Part shown: piece by piece, positions 16,011 through 23,991 of the stretch | Numbering within the stretch: position 1 is the first letter of the stretch | How the letters are laid out: the number at the start of each line of letters is the position of its first letter | Source of the DNA: an uncultured bacterium | GTDB lineage: Bacteria > Bacillota > Clostridia > Lachnospirales > Lachnospiraceae | Direction: 5' to 3' | Assembly: GCA_947643595.1 (NCBI GenBank) | Contig: CANRWP010000026.1 | Coordinates: 1 to 44,591, forward strand | Length of the DNA: 44,591 nucleotides | The notes under the pieces: model-generated | What the model saw: the letters and a program-made list of their open reading frames with translations, nothing else | What the model was told of the DNA's origin: nothing | Database searches by the model: none | Made by a program: the position numbers and the translations under genes

Positions 16011-16856
16011 ATGAAAGTGATCGCGTTAGGGGACAATGTTATTGATTATTATCGGAATACCGGGGAGTGTTTTCCGGGCGGCAATGCGGTGAACGTGGCG
16101 GTGCACGCGGCGAGGCAGGGAGCGGAGTCGGAGTATTTGGGAAATATCGGCACCGATGCTTACGCCGAAGTAATCGTAAAGGCGCTGGATGAGTTTCATG
16201 TGGCGCACGGTCATTGTCCGGTTCTGGCCGGAAAGACGACGAAGGTGTGCAACTATGAGGTGACGGACGGGGAGAGATCCTTCGTGAGCGTTGTGACGGG
16301 GCCTGACTGGGCGGGGCCGATACAGCTGAGCGAGGAGGACCTGCGGTATCTTTCCGGGGCTGACCTGATCGCGTGCAGCTGCAACGCCAAGATGCCGGAA
16401 CAGATGAGGAGGGTGCAGGAACTGCCGCCTGTATTTGTCTACGATTTCGGTGAAAAAGAGAAGTACCGCACGGAGGAGTATTACGACCAGGTATGCGGGC
16501 ACATCGATCTGGCGATGTTTTCCTGCAGACCCATGGGGGAAGAGGAGTTCAGGGAGTTCTGCAGGCCTTTACACGGGCGTGGCGTAGTGCATGTGCTGGC
16601 AACGATCGGCGCGGAGGGACAGCTTCTCTCGGCGGGCGGAAGGATCGTAAAAAAAGACGTTCAGAAAATAGTTCCGAGCGACACGATGGGAGCGGGAGAT
16701 TCTTTCCTGGCGGCTTTTCTGAATACTTTGATGCAGTTTGGCTGGCAGAAGAACAGACAGATGCCGGAGAAAGCGTTATCGGCTGCAGTGCAGGCAGGGC
16801 AGAAGGCGTCTGCGGAAAACTGTATGCGGCAGGGCGGATTCGGAGTGAAGGCGTAA
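16011..16856 (+). CDS. frlD: PfkB-family sugar kinase, FrlD-like
   Basis: A 281-residue ribokinase-family enzyme. It opens VIALGDNVIDYYRN, has the sugar-binding GGNAVNVAVHAARQG and the catalytic DTMGAGDSFLAAFL (Asp of GAGD as base). The short opening and FPGGNAVNVAVH are like FrlD, which phosphorylates fructoselysine at O6. GGAAAGAG precedes the ATG, one base after the stop of the deglycase gene, so the two are coupled. If the PTS already delivers a 6-phosphate, this kinase must serve adducts entering by another route or act on a different product; this is the main puzzle of the operon. Confidence 0.8.
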   Translation: MKVIALGDNVIDYYRNTGECFPGGNAVNVAVHAARQGAESEYLGNIGTDAYAEVIVKALDEFHVAHGHCPVLAGKTTKVCNYEVTDGERSFVSVVTGPDWAGPIQLSEEDLRYLSGADLIACSCNAKMPEQMRRVQELPPVFVYDFGEKEKYRTEEYYDQVCGHIDLAMFSCRPMGEEEFREFCRPLHGRGVVHVLATIGAEGQLLSAGGRIVKKDVQKIVPSDTMGAGDSFLAAFLNTLMQFGWQKNRQMPEKALSAAVQAGQKASAENCMRQGGFGVKA

Positions 16857-16892
16857 GAATTTTTCGGTGTTTCAAAATATGGGGGACGGGGG

Positions 16893-17654
16893 GTGAACGA
16901 CATGACAGGACTAAGAGGATTGTATCTGGATAAATCAAGCCCCATGCCGTTATATGAGCAGCTGCGCAGGGCGCTGCTGGAGGCGATTACCAACGGAAAG
17001 ATTCCGGAGGGGAGCAAGCTGCCCACGGAGGAGGAGCTGTGCGACCAGCTGGGGATATCCAGACCGGTGGCACGTCAGGCGTACATTGAGCTGATCGCGG
17101 AGGGGTATGTAGAACGGATGCGGGGGAAGGGTACTTTTGTGCGCCTTTCGGATGACCGCGGACGGTTTATAGATGCCCAGCTGAGCTTCGCGAAAGAGAT
17201 GGCCATACTGGGAAAGTCCCACTGCACAAAGATGGTTCATCAGGAGTGGGTGACGGGAGATCTCACGCTGGCTTCCAAACTGAATATTGGTCTGGATGAG
17301 CGTTGCTTTCATATCAGGCGTATGCGGTATGCGGACGAAAAGCCTTTTGTGCTGGTGGACAATTATATCCCGGAATCCATTTTTCCTGGGATTGACAAGT
17401 ATGATCTGGCAAAGAATTCTCTGTACGATATATTTGAAAGTGACTATCATGTGAAGGTAACGCGGGCGAAGCGCACGATCCGGGCGCGGATTGCGGAGAG
17501 GGAGTTCGCGGAATTGTTTAGCGTGGAGTGCGGTGATCCTGTCTTATATGTTACCAATGTTGCTATCGATCAGAACGATCGCCCGGTGGATTACAGCAGG
17601 GAGTATCTGGACGGACTGGTACAGAAATTTGAGTTTGGTGTGGTAAATAAATAA
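16893..17654 (+). CDS. GntR-family regulator with UTRA domain
   Basis: A 253-residue repressor-type protein. Residues 15-80 are the GntR winged helix (PLYEQLRRALLEAI, GSKLPTEEELCDQLGISRPVARQAY, MRGKGTFV); the rest is the UTRA effector domain (FHIRRMRYADEKPFVLVDNYIP, and YVTNVAIDQNDRPVDYSREYLDG). FrlR and related regulators of sugar-amine loci belong here; the ligand is usually the phosphorylated substrate. The start is either GTG 16893 or ATG 16902, both after a G-rich site. It lies within the operon it probably represses; the palindrome at 12732-12749 is a candidate operator. Confidence 0.88.
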   Translation: MNDMTGLRGLYLDKSSPMPLYEQLRRALLEAITNGKIPEGSKLPTEEELCDQLGISRPVARQAYIELIAEGYVERMRGKGTFVRLSDDRGRFIDAQLSFAKEMAILGKSHCTKMVHQEWVTGDLTLASKLNIGLDERCFHIRRMRYADEKPFVLVDNYIPESIFPGIDKYDLAKNSLYDIFESDYHVKVTRAKRTIRARIAEREFAELFSVECGDPVLYVTNVAIDQNDRPVDYSREYLDGLVQKFEFGVVNK

Positions 17655-17676
17655 CGCGGCGGAGAAAGGAAAATAT

Positions 17677-18381
17677 ATGGACAGTAAGAGGATTACGGGA
17701 GAGCAGCTTGCGGGGATGATAGACCATACATTTCTGAAAGCCTATGCGGTGCACACGGATTTTGACAGGCTCTGCCGGGAAGCGGCGCAACATCGTTTTG
17801 CCATGGTAGCGATCAACTCTTCTCCGGTCGCCTATTGCAAAAAACTGCTCGCAGGCACAGGCGTGCACGTGGGAGCGGCTATCTCTTTCCCGCTGGGACA
17901 GACGGCGCTGGAGACCAAACTGTTCGAGATAAAAAAAGCCATCGAGGATGGGGCGGACGAGATAGACTATGTATTGAATATCGGTGAACTGAAAATGGGT
18001 AATACGGCGTATATCGAGGAGGAGATGCGGCGTATTGCGGATCTCTGCAGAAGCAGAGAGGTGTTGAGCAAGGTGATCTTTGAAAATTGTTTCCTGACAA
18101 AGGATGAGATACGCCTGGCGGCGGAGATTGCGCGGGAGGTGAAGCCGGATTTTATCAAGACGAGTACCGGTTTCGGCACCGGCGGAGCCGCGATAGAGGA
18201 TGTGGCACTCATGAAGAGCGTGGTGGGTGAGAGCGTGAAAGTGAAAGCCGCCGGAGGGATCCGCGACTGGGAGATGTGCAGCGCCGTCATCGACGCGGGA
18301 GCCGAGCGGATCGGAACCAGCTTTGGCATAGAGATTTTGAGACAGTTTGAGAACGCGCGGAAGTTTGAGGATAAGGAGTGA
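17677..18381 (+). CDS. deoC: Deoxyribose-phosphate aldolase (DeoC)
   Basis: A 234-residue class I aldolase. The family residues are all visible: Asp97 in DEIDYVLNIG, the Schiff-base Lys161 in FIKTSTGFG, and Lys190 in VKAAGGIRD. DeoC cleaves 2-deoxyribose 5-phosphate to glyceraldehyde 3-phosphate and acetaldehyde. GAAAGGA precedes the ATG. Its place between the regulator and PTS IIA is unusual; it is not with deoxynucleoside genes. It may act on a sugar phosphate made by this locus or be a relative with changed specificity. The enzyme family is sure, the substrate in this setting is not. Confidence 0.88.
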   Translation: MDSKRITGEQLAGMIDHTFLKAYAVHTDFDRLCREAAQHRFAMVAINSSPVAYCKKLLAGTGVHVGAAISFPLGQTALETKLFEIKKAIEDGADEIDYVLNIGELKMGNTAYIEEEMRRIADLCRSREVLSKVIFENCFLTKDEIRLAAEIAREVKPDFIKTSTGFGTGGAAIEDVALMKSVVGESVKVKAAGGIRDWEMCSAVIDAGAERIGTSFGIEILRQFENARKFEDKE

Positions 18382-18385
18382 GATT

Positions 18386-18829
18386 ATGGTAGGAATTATT
18401 GTTACGGGACACGGCGGTTTTGCGGCCGGAATGGAAAAGAATGTAAAGATGCTGGCAGGTGCGGATACCGAACTTGTGGCGATGGATTTTATGGAAGGGA
18501 TGACGCCGGAGGAGCTGAGTGAAAAGCTGAAGGCGCAGATCGAGGCGGATGCGTCCTGTTCGGTGATATTGATCCTGACGGATCTGATCGGCGGTACACC
18601 CTATAACTGTGCGGCGACACTCAGCGTGTCAAATCCGAAAGTCAGGGTGATCGGGGGGATCAACAGTGCGCTCCTGATGGAAGCCTGCATGTGCAATATA
18701 ACCGGTGTGGATCCGGAAGATCCGGATAAACTGGTGGAAGAATTGATAGAAAATGCCAGGGAGAGCATGGGGAAATTTGTGCTGGATATTCCTGCCGCAG
18801 AAGAAATGACAGACGAGGACGGGATTTGA
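18386..18829 (+). CDS. PTS system mannose family IIA
   Basis: A 147-residue phosphotransfer domain opening MVGIIVTGHGGFAAGM, with the phosphorylated His9, and carrying LTDLIGGTPYNCAA as in EIIA-Man. It passes phosphate from HPr to IIB. ATG 18386 follows AAGGAG (18373-18378); the open frame to 18347 lies inside deoC and is not used. It is five genes away from IIB, IIC and IID yet in the same direction, and no other EII is present, so it very probably completes that complex. Confidence 0.92.
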   Translation: MVGIIVTGHGGFAAGMEKNVKMLAGADTELVAMDFMEGMTPEELSEKLKAQIEADASCSVILILTDLIGGTPYNCAATLSVSNPKVRVIGGINSALLMEACMCNITGVDPEDPDKLVEELIENARESMGKFVLDIPAAEEMTDEDGI

Positions 18830-18834
18830 GGGAT

Positions 18835-19512
18835 ATGAATCAGGAGAGGACGGAACGAATCATAAGGGCAGTTGCCTTCGACATGGACGGCGTGCTGATC
18901 GACAGCGAACCGATCTATCTGCGGCATACGGTGAAAATGCTTGAGATGGATCATCCGCAGGTGACGGAAGAAGCCATGTACCCCACGGTGGGGATGCGGA
19001 GCAAAGAGTACAGGACATTTATGGCGGATCTGCTCCACATGGAGGAGGATCCGGAGTTTGAAAAGCTGCTTGATCGGGTGAACAGCGAATGCCATGTGGA
19101 TTACCACAGCATCATGCGCCCTGAGGTGCCCGGTATGCTGCAGACGCTGCGGGAGATGGGGATGAAGATCGCTCTGGCGAGCAGCAGCTCTCTGTCCAAT
19201 ATCCGTCAGGTGTTAAAAGAGTGCGGGATCGCGGACTATTTTGACAGTATTGTCAGTGGGGAATCTTTTGTAAACGGAAAGCCCGATCCCGAGATATATC
19301 TGTGTACTTTTGAGAGGCTTGGCGCGAGGCCGGAGGAATGTCTGGTGGTGGAAGATTCCACCTACGGCGTGGCGGCGGGCGCGGCCAGCGGCGCTCTCGT
19401 GGCGGCGCTTAGGGATAAAAGGTTTTCTTTTGACCAGAGCCCGGCCGATCTGCAGATCGATTCATTGGCGGAGGTCCCGGGGATCGCTGCTTCCGGCGGG
19501 CGCGGCCTGTAA
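18835..19512 (+). CDS. HAD-superfamily phosphatase/phosphomutase
   Basis: A 225-residue HAD hydrolase of the beta-phosphoglucomutase type. Motif I is FDMDGVLIDSEP, with the nucleophile and acid/base Asp pair; motif II lies in ALASSSS; motif III Lys in GKPDPEIY; motif IV in VVEDSTYGV. An alpha-helical cap follows motif I. TTG 18826 overlaps the IIA gene; ATG 18835 is preferred. It likely dephosphorylates or isomerises a sugar phosphate from the locus, perhaps relieving sugar-phosphate stress. Substrate cannot be read from sequence. Confidence 0.85.
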   Translation: MNQERTERIIRAVAFDMDGVLIDSEPIYLRHTVKMLEMDHPQVTEEAMYPTVGMRSKEYRTFMADLLHMEEDPEFEKLLDRVNSECHVDYHSIMRPEVPGMLQTLREMGMKIALASSSSLSNIRQVLKECGIADYFDSIVSGESFVNGKPDPEIYLCTFERLGARPEECLVVEDSTYGVAAGAASGALVAALRDKRFSFDQSPADLQIDSLAEVPGIAASGGRGL

Positions 19513-19555
19513 AAGCTGCGTCCGATTCGGGATAAGAGGAGAAAGAGGAGCTATT

Positions 19556-20398
19556 ATGAAAAAGAATGTACAGTATAAAGGCAATCTCCTGATTCTGGGG
19601 ACTGCTTTTTTGTGGAGTTTTGTGGGAATTATTACGAAGGCGGTCTCCTACAACGCCCTGACGGTCACGGGGATCTCTTCGATCATGGCGGTTTTGGTGT
19701 TGTTGGCCTACAACCGCAAGCACGCCTGGCACATGACGCCGTTAGCGGTCTGGACTGGGGTCGTGATCGCTGTGATGCATATCTGTTTTATGGTGGCGAA
19801 CAAGCACACCACGGTGACGAACACCATCGTGCTGCAGTACTCGTCGCCCATATTTGTGGTATTGTACTACCGGATCTTCCAGAAGAGAAAACTGAAAAGG
19901 CAGCAGCTTCTGGCGGTGGCCGTGTGTTTTCTGGCACTGCTTCTGTTTTTTGCCGGGGAGCTGACGATGCGGAATATGTTCGGGAACGCGTTGGCGGTGT
20001 TGTCGGGCATCTGCTTTGCGGGGGAGTTTTACCTGTGCGCCAAGCCGGAGAACGACGCGGTGGTGGCCCATGTGCTGTCCCATATCATCTGTATCGTGGT
20101 CTGTCTCAGCTACACGGGGCTGTTTGTGAGGCAGGAGTATGACTGGAAACAGACGGGGCTGGTGCTTCTGTCCGGCATACTCTGTATTGGGCTTGCGGGG
20201 GTCGCCTACACCATCGGGTGCCGGATGACGACGGCGTTAAATGCCAATCTGATCGCCATGTCGGAGGTGATCATGGCACCCGTCTGGGCGTTTCTCCTGT
20301 TCCGGGAGAGGGCGGGCACCTGGCCGGCGGCGGTGCTGATGGTCGGGGCGATCGTCTACGAGATATGGTTCGAGGCGAAGGAGGAGCGGCAGGGATGA
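19556..20398 (+). CDS. EamA/DMT-family transporter
   Basis: A 280-residue membrane protein with ten predicted helices in two five-helix EamA repeats; it opens GNLLILGTAFLWSFVGIITKAVS and has the second repeat near residue 150 (GNALAVLSGICFAGEFYL). AGAGGAG precedes ATG 19556. It is the last gene before a terminator (20404-20437) and so may export an end product, for instance the amine released by the deglycases, or import the substrate. That role is inference from position. DMT transporters have very broad substrates. Confidence 0.82.
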   Translation: MKKNVQYKGNLLILGTAFLWSFVGIITKAVSYNALTVTGISSIMAVLVLLAYNRKHAWHMTPLAVWTGVVIAVMHICFMVANKHTTVTNTIVLQYSSPIFVVLYYRIFQKRKLKRQQLLAVAVCFLALLLFFAGELTMRNMFGNALAVLSGICFAGEFYLCAKPENDAVVAHVLSHIICIVVCLSYTGLFVRQEYDWKQTGLVLLSGILCIGLAGVAYTIGCRMTTALNANLIAMSEVIMAPVWAFLLFRERAGTWPAAVLMVGAIVYEIWFEAKEERQG

Positions 20399-20403
20399 AC
20401 GGG

Positions 20404-20437
20404 AAAAAGCATTCTGTGAGGACAGAGTGCTTTTTTT
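20404..20437 (+). terminator. Intrinsic terminator after the sugar-amine operon
   Basis: GCATTCTGT (20409-20417) pairs with ACAGAGTGC (20422-20430) with one G-U pair, extended by A-T pairs to the flanking A run and seven T. Loop 4 bases. Confidence 0.9.
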
Positions 20438-20459
20438 ATGGGATATTTCAAAATTACTC

Positions 20460-20503
20460 TTGACATATCGCCTATACTGTATATAATTGTATATATACAG
20501 TAT
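20460..20503 (+). promoter_or_regulatory. Promoter and palindromic operator of the first YtrA-type module
   Basis: TTGACA at 20460-20465 and TATAAT at 20482-20487, spacer 16: a strong promoter. It is overlapped by a perfect inverted repeat, ATACTGTATATA (20474-20485) and TATATACAGTAT (20492-20503), with 6 bases between. Binding there would block RNA polymerase, so autorepression by the GntR protein at 20586 is likely. Confidence 0.85.
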
Positions 20504-20529
20504 GCGCAGATGTAGAGGGATCTGTCAGT

Positions 20530-20589
20530 ATGACGAAGCGAAAACCATGGAGCGCGGAGGCGTTTGACGATCCCGTGGAGGTACTATGA
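20530..20589 (+). CDS. 19-codon leader ORF coupled to the GntR gene
   Basis: ATG at 20530, nine bases after GAGGGA (20515-20520), then 18 further sense codons and a TGA at 20587-20589 that overlaps the regulator's ATG (ATGA at 20586-20589). The peptide begins MTKRKPWSAEAF. The overlap is that of translational coupling: ribosomes ending the leader could re-start on the regulator. The leader's last codons also hold GGAGG (20577-20581) serving the regulator. Whether the peptide itself has a role is unknown; it could be a chance frame. Confidence 0.45.
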   Translation: MTKRKPWSAEAFDDPVEVL

Positions 20590-20957
20590 AGATTATATTG
20601 TCAAATCAGTCTGAGAAGCCGATCTATCTGCAGATCAAGGAGCAGGTGGAGGAGCAGATCTTAAACGGGGAGATCCCGGAGGATACGGTGCTGCCGTCCA
20701 TCCGGAAGATGGCATCGGATCTGTCCGTCAGTGTGATCACGACGACGAGAGCTTACAAGGAGCTGGAGGCGGACGGGTTTATCACGACGGTGCCTGGAAA
20801 GGGATGTATCGTGCTTGCGCCGGACAATCAGATCCTCAGGGAGCAATACCTGAGGCGAATGGAGGAGGGATTTACGCAGGCCGTGACGGCGGCGAAGAAG
20901 TTGCAGATGCCTCTGGGGGAAGCACAGGAGATTTTTGAGACGATCTGGGAAATGTAA
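20586..20957 (+). CDS. YtrA-type GntR regulator
   Basis: A 123-residue regulator: winged helix in residues 10-75 (PIYLQIKEQVEEQILNGEI, LPSIRKMASDLSVSVITTTRAYKELEADGFI, VPGKGCIV) and a short helical dimerisation tail, with no ligand domain. That is the YtrA subgroup, usually heading ABC-transporter operons induced by cell-wall antibiotics. It directly precedes an ATPase and a permease gene in the same direction and has an operator-like palindrome at its own promoter. Confidence 0.9.
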   Translation: MKIILSNQSEKPIYLQIKEQVEEQILNGEIPEDTVLPSIRKMASDLSVSVITTTRAYKELEADGFITTVPGKGCIVLAPDNQILREQYLRRMEEGFTQAVTAAKKLQMPLGEAQEIFETIWEM

Positions 20958-21016
20958 GAAAGGCGTAACGGGTAAACCGAAAGGGGAAGAAGTACGCGGA
21001 AACGAGGTATGTGACG

Positions 21017-21910
21017 ATGGATAACAGAGAATTTTTAGGGGAGACGCCGGTGCTGGAGGTAAGGAATCTCTCCAAACAATACAGAGGATTTATGTTGGAT
21101 AAAGTCTCCTTCACGCTGCCGAAGGGCTATATCATGGGATATGTGGGACCGAACGGCGCGGGTAAGAGCACCACGCTTGGCCTGATCACCCAAACCCGCC
21201 GGATGGAGGGAGGGGAGGTGCTTCTGGGCGGAAAGCGGTATGAGGAAGATCCGGTCCTGTACAAGGAAAAGATCGGATATGTCAGCAGCATATCCTACTT
21301 CCCGCCGAATATGAAGATAAAGGACGCGTCGCTGCTGCTTAAGCAGTTTTATCCGACTTTTTCAAAGGAAAAGTTTTATCATCTGACCAGGGGGTGGAAT
21401 CTGCCGGAGAAGAAAAAATTTTCCGCCTTCTCCACAGGTATGATGGTAAAGCTGATGTTCGCGGCGGCGCTCTCGAGGGAGACCAGACTTCTGATACTGG
21501 ATGAGGCAACCAACGGGCTGGATGTGCTGTTCCGAGAGGAGATACTGAACCTTCTGCAGCATTATATCGAGGACGGCGAACGCAGCGTCCTGTTTGCCAC
21601 CCACATCATAGACGATCTGGAACAGATCGCGGACTATATCGTGATGGTGGAGGACGGAAGAGTGCTTCTGCAGGACACGAAGGAGGGGCTGACGGAGAAT
21701 TATATCCTCGTAAAAGGGGATGAGACTCTGCTGGCGGCGGAAGGCATCGCCAGATACCTGTTGGGGATAAGACATTCCGCCTACGGCTTCTCCGCGCTGA
21801 TTCACTCGGACAACGCGCCGCTTCTGCCCGCCGGAACGGTAATGGAGAAGCCCACTATAAGCCAGATCATGAGCTACCTGATGAAGGGGCACGATAAACT
21901 GGAGATATGA
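21017..21910 (+). CDS. ABC transporter ATP-binding protein
   Basis: A 297-residue ATPase. Walker A GPNGAGKST (44-52), a signature reading FSTGM instead of LSGGQ, Walker B LLILDEATNGLD and switch His in ATHIIDD. The variant signature and DEAT are common in YtrB/BcrA-like ATPases. ATG 21017 follows GAGG (21004-21007). A C-terminal extension of about 80 residues follows the nucleotide domain. Partner permease starts right after. The module (GntR, ATPase, permease) is of the YtrA operon type and probably exports or senses a membrane-active antibiotic. Confidence 0.9.
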   Translation: MDNREFLGETPVLEVRNLSKQYRGFMLDKVSFTLPKGYIMGYVGPNGAGKSTTLGLITQTRRMEGGEVLLGGKRYEEDPVLYKEKIGYVSSISYFPPNMKIKDASLLLKQFYPTFSKEKFYHLTRGWNLPEKKKFSAFSTGMMVKLMFAAALSRETRLLILDEATNGLDVLFREEILNLLQHYIEDGERSVLFATHIIDDLEQIADYIVMVEDGRVLLQDTKEGLTENYILVKGDETLLAAEGIARYLLGIRHSAYGFSALIHSDNAPLLPAGTVMEKPTISQIMSYLMKGHDKLEI

Positions 21911-21930
21911 TGAGAAAGAAATGTAACTGT

Positions 21931-21976
21931 AAAACAGCATATGCGGAACTGAAAAACAGCATATACGGAACTGAAA
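21931..21976 (+). repeat. 22-bp tandem duplication at the permease start
   Basis: Units 21931-21952 and 21953-21974 differ at one base (G21943 versus A21965). It lies between the ATPase stop and the best ribosome site of the permease (AGAGGA, about 21978-21983), so it lengthens the spacer and would shift the frame of any start at 21907. Confidence 0.8.
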
Positions 21977-21990
21977 TAGAGGATACAAAT

Positions 21991-22635
21991 ATGAAACAAG
22001 TGATTGGTTATATAGAATGTGATTTTATGAATATTAAATCCGGGATGTTATATATGCTCGCGATTTTCGGGATCGCCAGCATGGCGTTTGCGATGAAAAA
22101 CGGAACGGGTGCAGTGGCATATATGCTCTTTTGCGGACTGGTCATGGCAGGTACGGCGTTCAATGTCACAAAACAGACAGTATCGTTCACCGCTCTTGTA
22201 CCCGGCAGTATCTGGCAGAAAGTAGTGGGAAGGTATCTCGGCGGCGTGCTCTGCATTATGCTGTGCGCGGTTGTGGGAATAGTTTCTGCCGGCATCATAA
22301 AGCTGGCGGGGCGCGCAAACGGTATGCTGGAGATACCGGTTCTTCTGTGCCTTTTGGGAGTTACCTTTTTCTTCCTGGCCTTACAGAATGTGTTGCTCTA
22401 TCTGCTGACGCCGTTTCTCGGTATACAGGTTGCGGGACTTGTTCGGATGCTGCCCGGCTTTATCCTGTTTTTCGCCGTGATGAACGCCGGAAACCTGGAA
22501 ACCCTTACGGAGATCCTCAGGAAGGAAGACTTTTCGGTAAGGCTCATCCTGATCGTTCTGGGCACGGGCATCGCGAGCCTTATTATTTCCGGGATTCTGT
22601 CCTGTCTGATCATAAGGAACCGGGATAATGAATAA
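21991..22635 (+). CDS. ABC transporter permease
   Basis: A 214-residue membrane protein with six hydrophobic helices (for example MLYMLAIFGIASMAFAM, VVGRYLGGVLCIMLCAVVGIVSAG, and the last IVLGTGIASLIISGIL). It fits ABC-2 type permeases that pair with YtrB-like ATPases. ATG 21991 is chosen for AGAGGATACAAAT before it; an alternative start at 21907 overlaps the ATPase stop and would add 28 hydrophilic residues across a duplicated segment. It ends the first ABC module; the next promoter begins 17 bases later. Confidence 0.78.
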   Translation: MKQVIGYIECDFMNIKSGMLYMLAIFGIASMAFAMKNGTGAVAYMLFCGLVMAGTAFNVTKQTVSFTALVPGSIWQKVVGRYLGGVLCIMLCAVVGIVSAGIIKLAGRANGMLEIPVLLCLLGVTFFFLALQNVLLYLLTPFLGIQVAGLVRMLPGFILFFAVMNAGNLETLTEILRKEDFSVRLILIVLGTGIASLIISGILSCLIIRNRDNE

Positions 22636-22651
22636 CAGGAGTAATTTTATA

Positions 22652-22710
22652 TTGCACAAAGGATTCATCTGTGATATGATACAAGTGTATTAGGACAGTT
22701 AGTACACTTG
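22652..22710 (+). promoter_or_regulatory. Promoter and YtrA-type operator of the second module
   Basis: TTGCAC (22652-22657) and TATGAT (22675-22680) with a 17-base spacer. Right after it lies AGTGTA (22684-22689), 13 bases, TACACT (22703-22708), each arm extended by CA/TG. This is exactly the AGTGTA-N13-TACACT site described for B. subtilis YtrA, placed over the start of transcription. Confidence 0.85.
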
Positions 22711-22727
22711 AGGAGAATCCTGTTTTG

Positions 22728-23117
22728 ATGATTATGCTGGATTATAAGGATACGAGACCGATCTATGAACAGGTCGTGGAAAAATTTCAGACATTGATTT
22801 TAAAAGGCGTACTGGAACCGGATGCACAGCTTCCTTCCGTACGCTCTTTGGCGTTTGAGCTGTCTATCAATCCCAATACGATCCAGCGCGCCTACGGGGA
22901 ACTGGAACGCCAGGGCTTTATCTACACGGTAAAAGGACGGGGGGGTTTCGTCCGGTATAATGAGGACTTGCTGGAGATCAGGAAAGAGAGGCTGCGGGAG
23001 CAGATCGCGGAGATACTGGAGGAGGCGAGGGAGCTGAACATCCCCATAGGGGAGCTATTGGAAACAGGAGCACAGACAGAGTATGATAGAGATAAAGAAC
23101 GTGACAAAGTATTTTGA
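22728..23117 (+). CDS. YtrA-type GntR regulator (second module)
   Basis: A 129-residue regulator: winged helix in residues 8-75 (PIYEQVVEKFQTLILKGVL, LPSVRSLAFELSINPNTIQRAYGELERQGFIYTVKGRGGFV) and a short charged helical tail. ATG 22728 follows AGGAG (22711-22715); TTG 22725 is possible. It overlaps the ATPase gene by 35 bases. The YtrA consensus operator at its promoter implies autoregulation released by cell-wall stress. It differs from the first regulator in sequence and in operator, so cross-regulation is not expected. Confidence 0.92.
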   Translation: MIMLDYKDTRPIYEQVVEKFQTLILKGVLEPDAQLPSVRSLAFELSINPNTIQRAYGELERQGFIYTVKGRGGFVRYNEDLLEIRKERLREQIAEILEEARELNIPIGELLETGAQTEYDRDKERDKVF

Positions 23118-23991
23118 CGATGTGGTGGCAGTGGATCACGTCAGTGTGGCGATAAAAGAGAAAAATGTTTTCGGGTTGATTGGAACAAACGGCGCCGGAA
23201 AAAGCACTGTACTAAGATTGATAACGGGAATCTACAGACCGGACGAAGGGGAGATCTATATCGACTCTCTGCCGGTGTACGACAACCGGGCGGCAAAGAA
23301 AAAGTTTTTCTTTATTCCGGATGAACCTTATTTTTTCAATAATGCCACGGCGGCGGAGATGGAGAGATATTATGCCCGCGTGTACGGAAATTTTGACAGC
23401 GGGAAATTTTACGGCGCGCTGGAGAAATTCGGGCTGGACGGTAAGAGAAAGATCCATACTTTTTCGAAGGGGATGAAGAAACAGCTTGCGCTCCTTTTGG
23501 GAATTTACGCGGGGACGGAGTATCTGTTCTGTGACGAGACTTTCGATGGGCTCGACCCGGTGATGCGGCAGGGAATCAAAGGACTTCTGGCGAAGACGAT
23601 GGAGGAACGGAATTTTACGCCGGTTATCGCCTCCCACAATCTGCGGGAACTGGAAGATATCTGTGATCATGTGGGACTTTTGCACAAGGGCGGCGTGCTG
23701 TTGTCCAGAGAGCTGGAGGAGATGAAATGTAATATCCAGAAAGTGCAATGCGTCCTGAAAAACCCGCAGGAATGGCAGATGGCGCTGCAGGATGTGGAGA
23801 TTTTGCAGGAGGAGGCGAGAGGAACCCTGCATACCTTTACGGTACGGGGCAGCCGGGAGATGGTGGAGGCGAAATTCGGCAGGATCGAGACGGTGTTTTT
23901 TGAGATGCTGCCGCTGTCGCTGGAAGAGATTTTTATCAGTGAAACGGAGGTGGCAGGATATGATGTCAAAAAATTCCTCATGGAAGACTGA
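23083..23991 (+). CDS. ABC transporter ATP-binding protein, YtrB-like
   Basis: A 302-residue ATPase. Walker A GTNGAGKST, the variant signature FSKGMKKQL, Walker B YLFCDETFDGLD (Glu present, Pro missing) and switch His in ASHNLRELED. A C-terminal region of about 90 residues follows. The gene overlaps the regulator by 35 bases and the permease by about 30, showing tight coupling. It powers the large permease encoded next; the whole module resembles YtrABCD-type antibiotic response transporters. Confidence 0.92.
   Translation: MIEIKNVTKYFDDVVAVDHVSVAIKEKNVFGLIGTNGAGKSTVLRLITGIYRPDEGEIYIDSLPVYDNRAAKKKFFFIPDEPYFFNNATAAEMERYYARVYGNFDSGKFYGALEKFGLDGKRKIHTFSKGMKKQLALLLGIYAGTEYLFCDETFDGLDPVMRQGIKGLLAKTMEERNFTPVIASHNLRELEDICDHVGLLHKGGVLLSRELEEMKCNIQKVQCVLKNPQEWQMALQDVEILQEEARGTLHTFTVRGSREMVEAKFGRIETVFFEMLPLSLEEIFISETEVAGYDVKKFLMED

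Noticed and set aside
21907..21990. Permease start at 21907
   Set aside because: It overlaps the ATPase stop but has no ribosome site of its own and reads through a tandem duplication; 21991 has a better site. Kept as an alternative.
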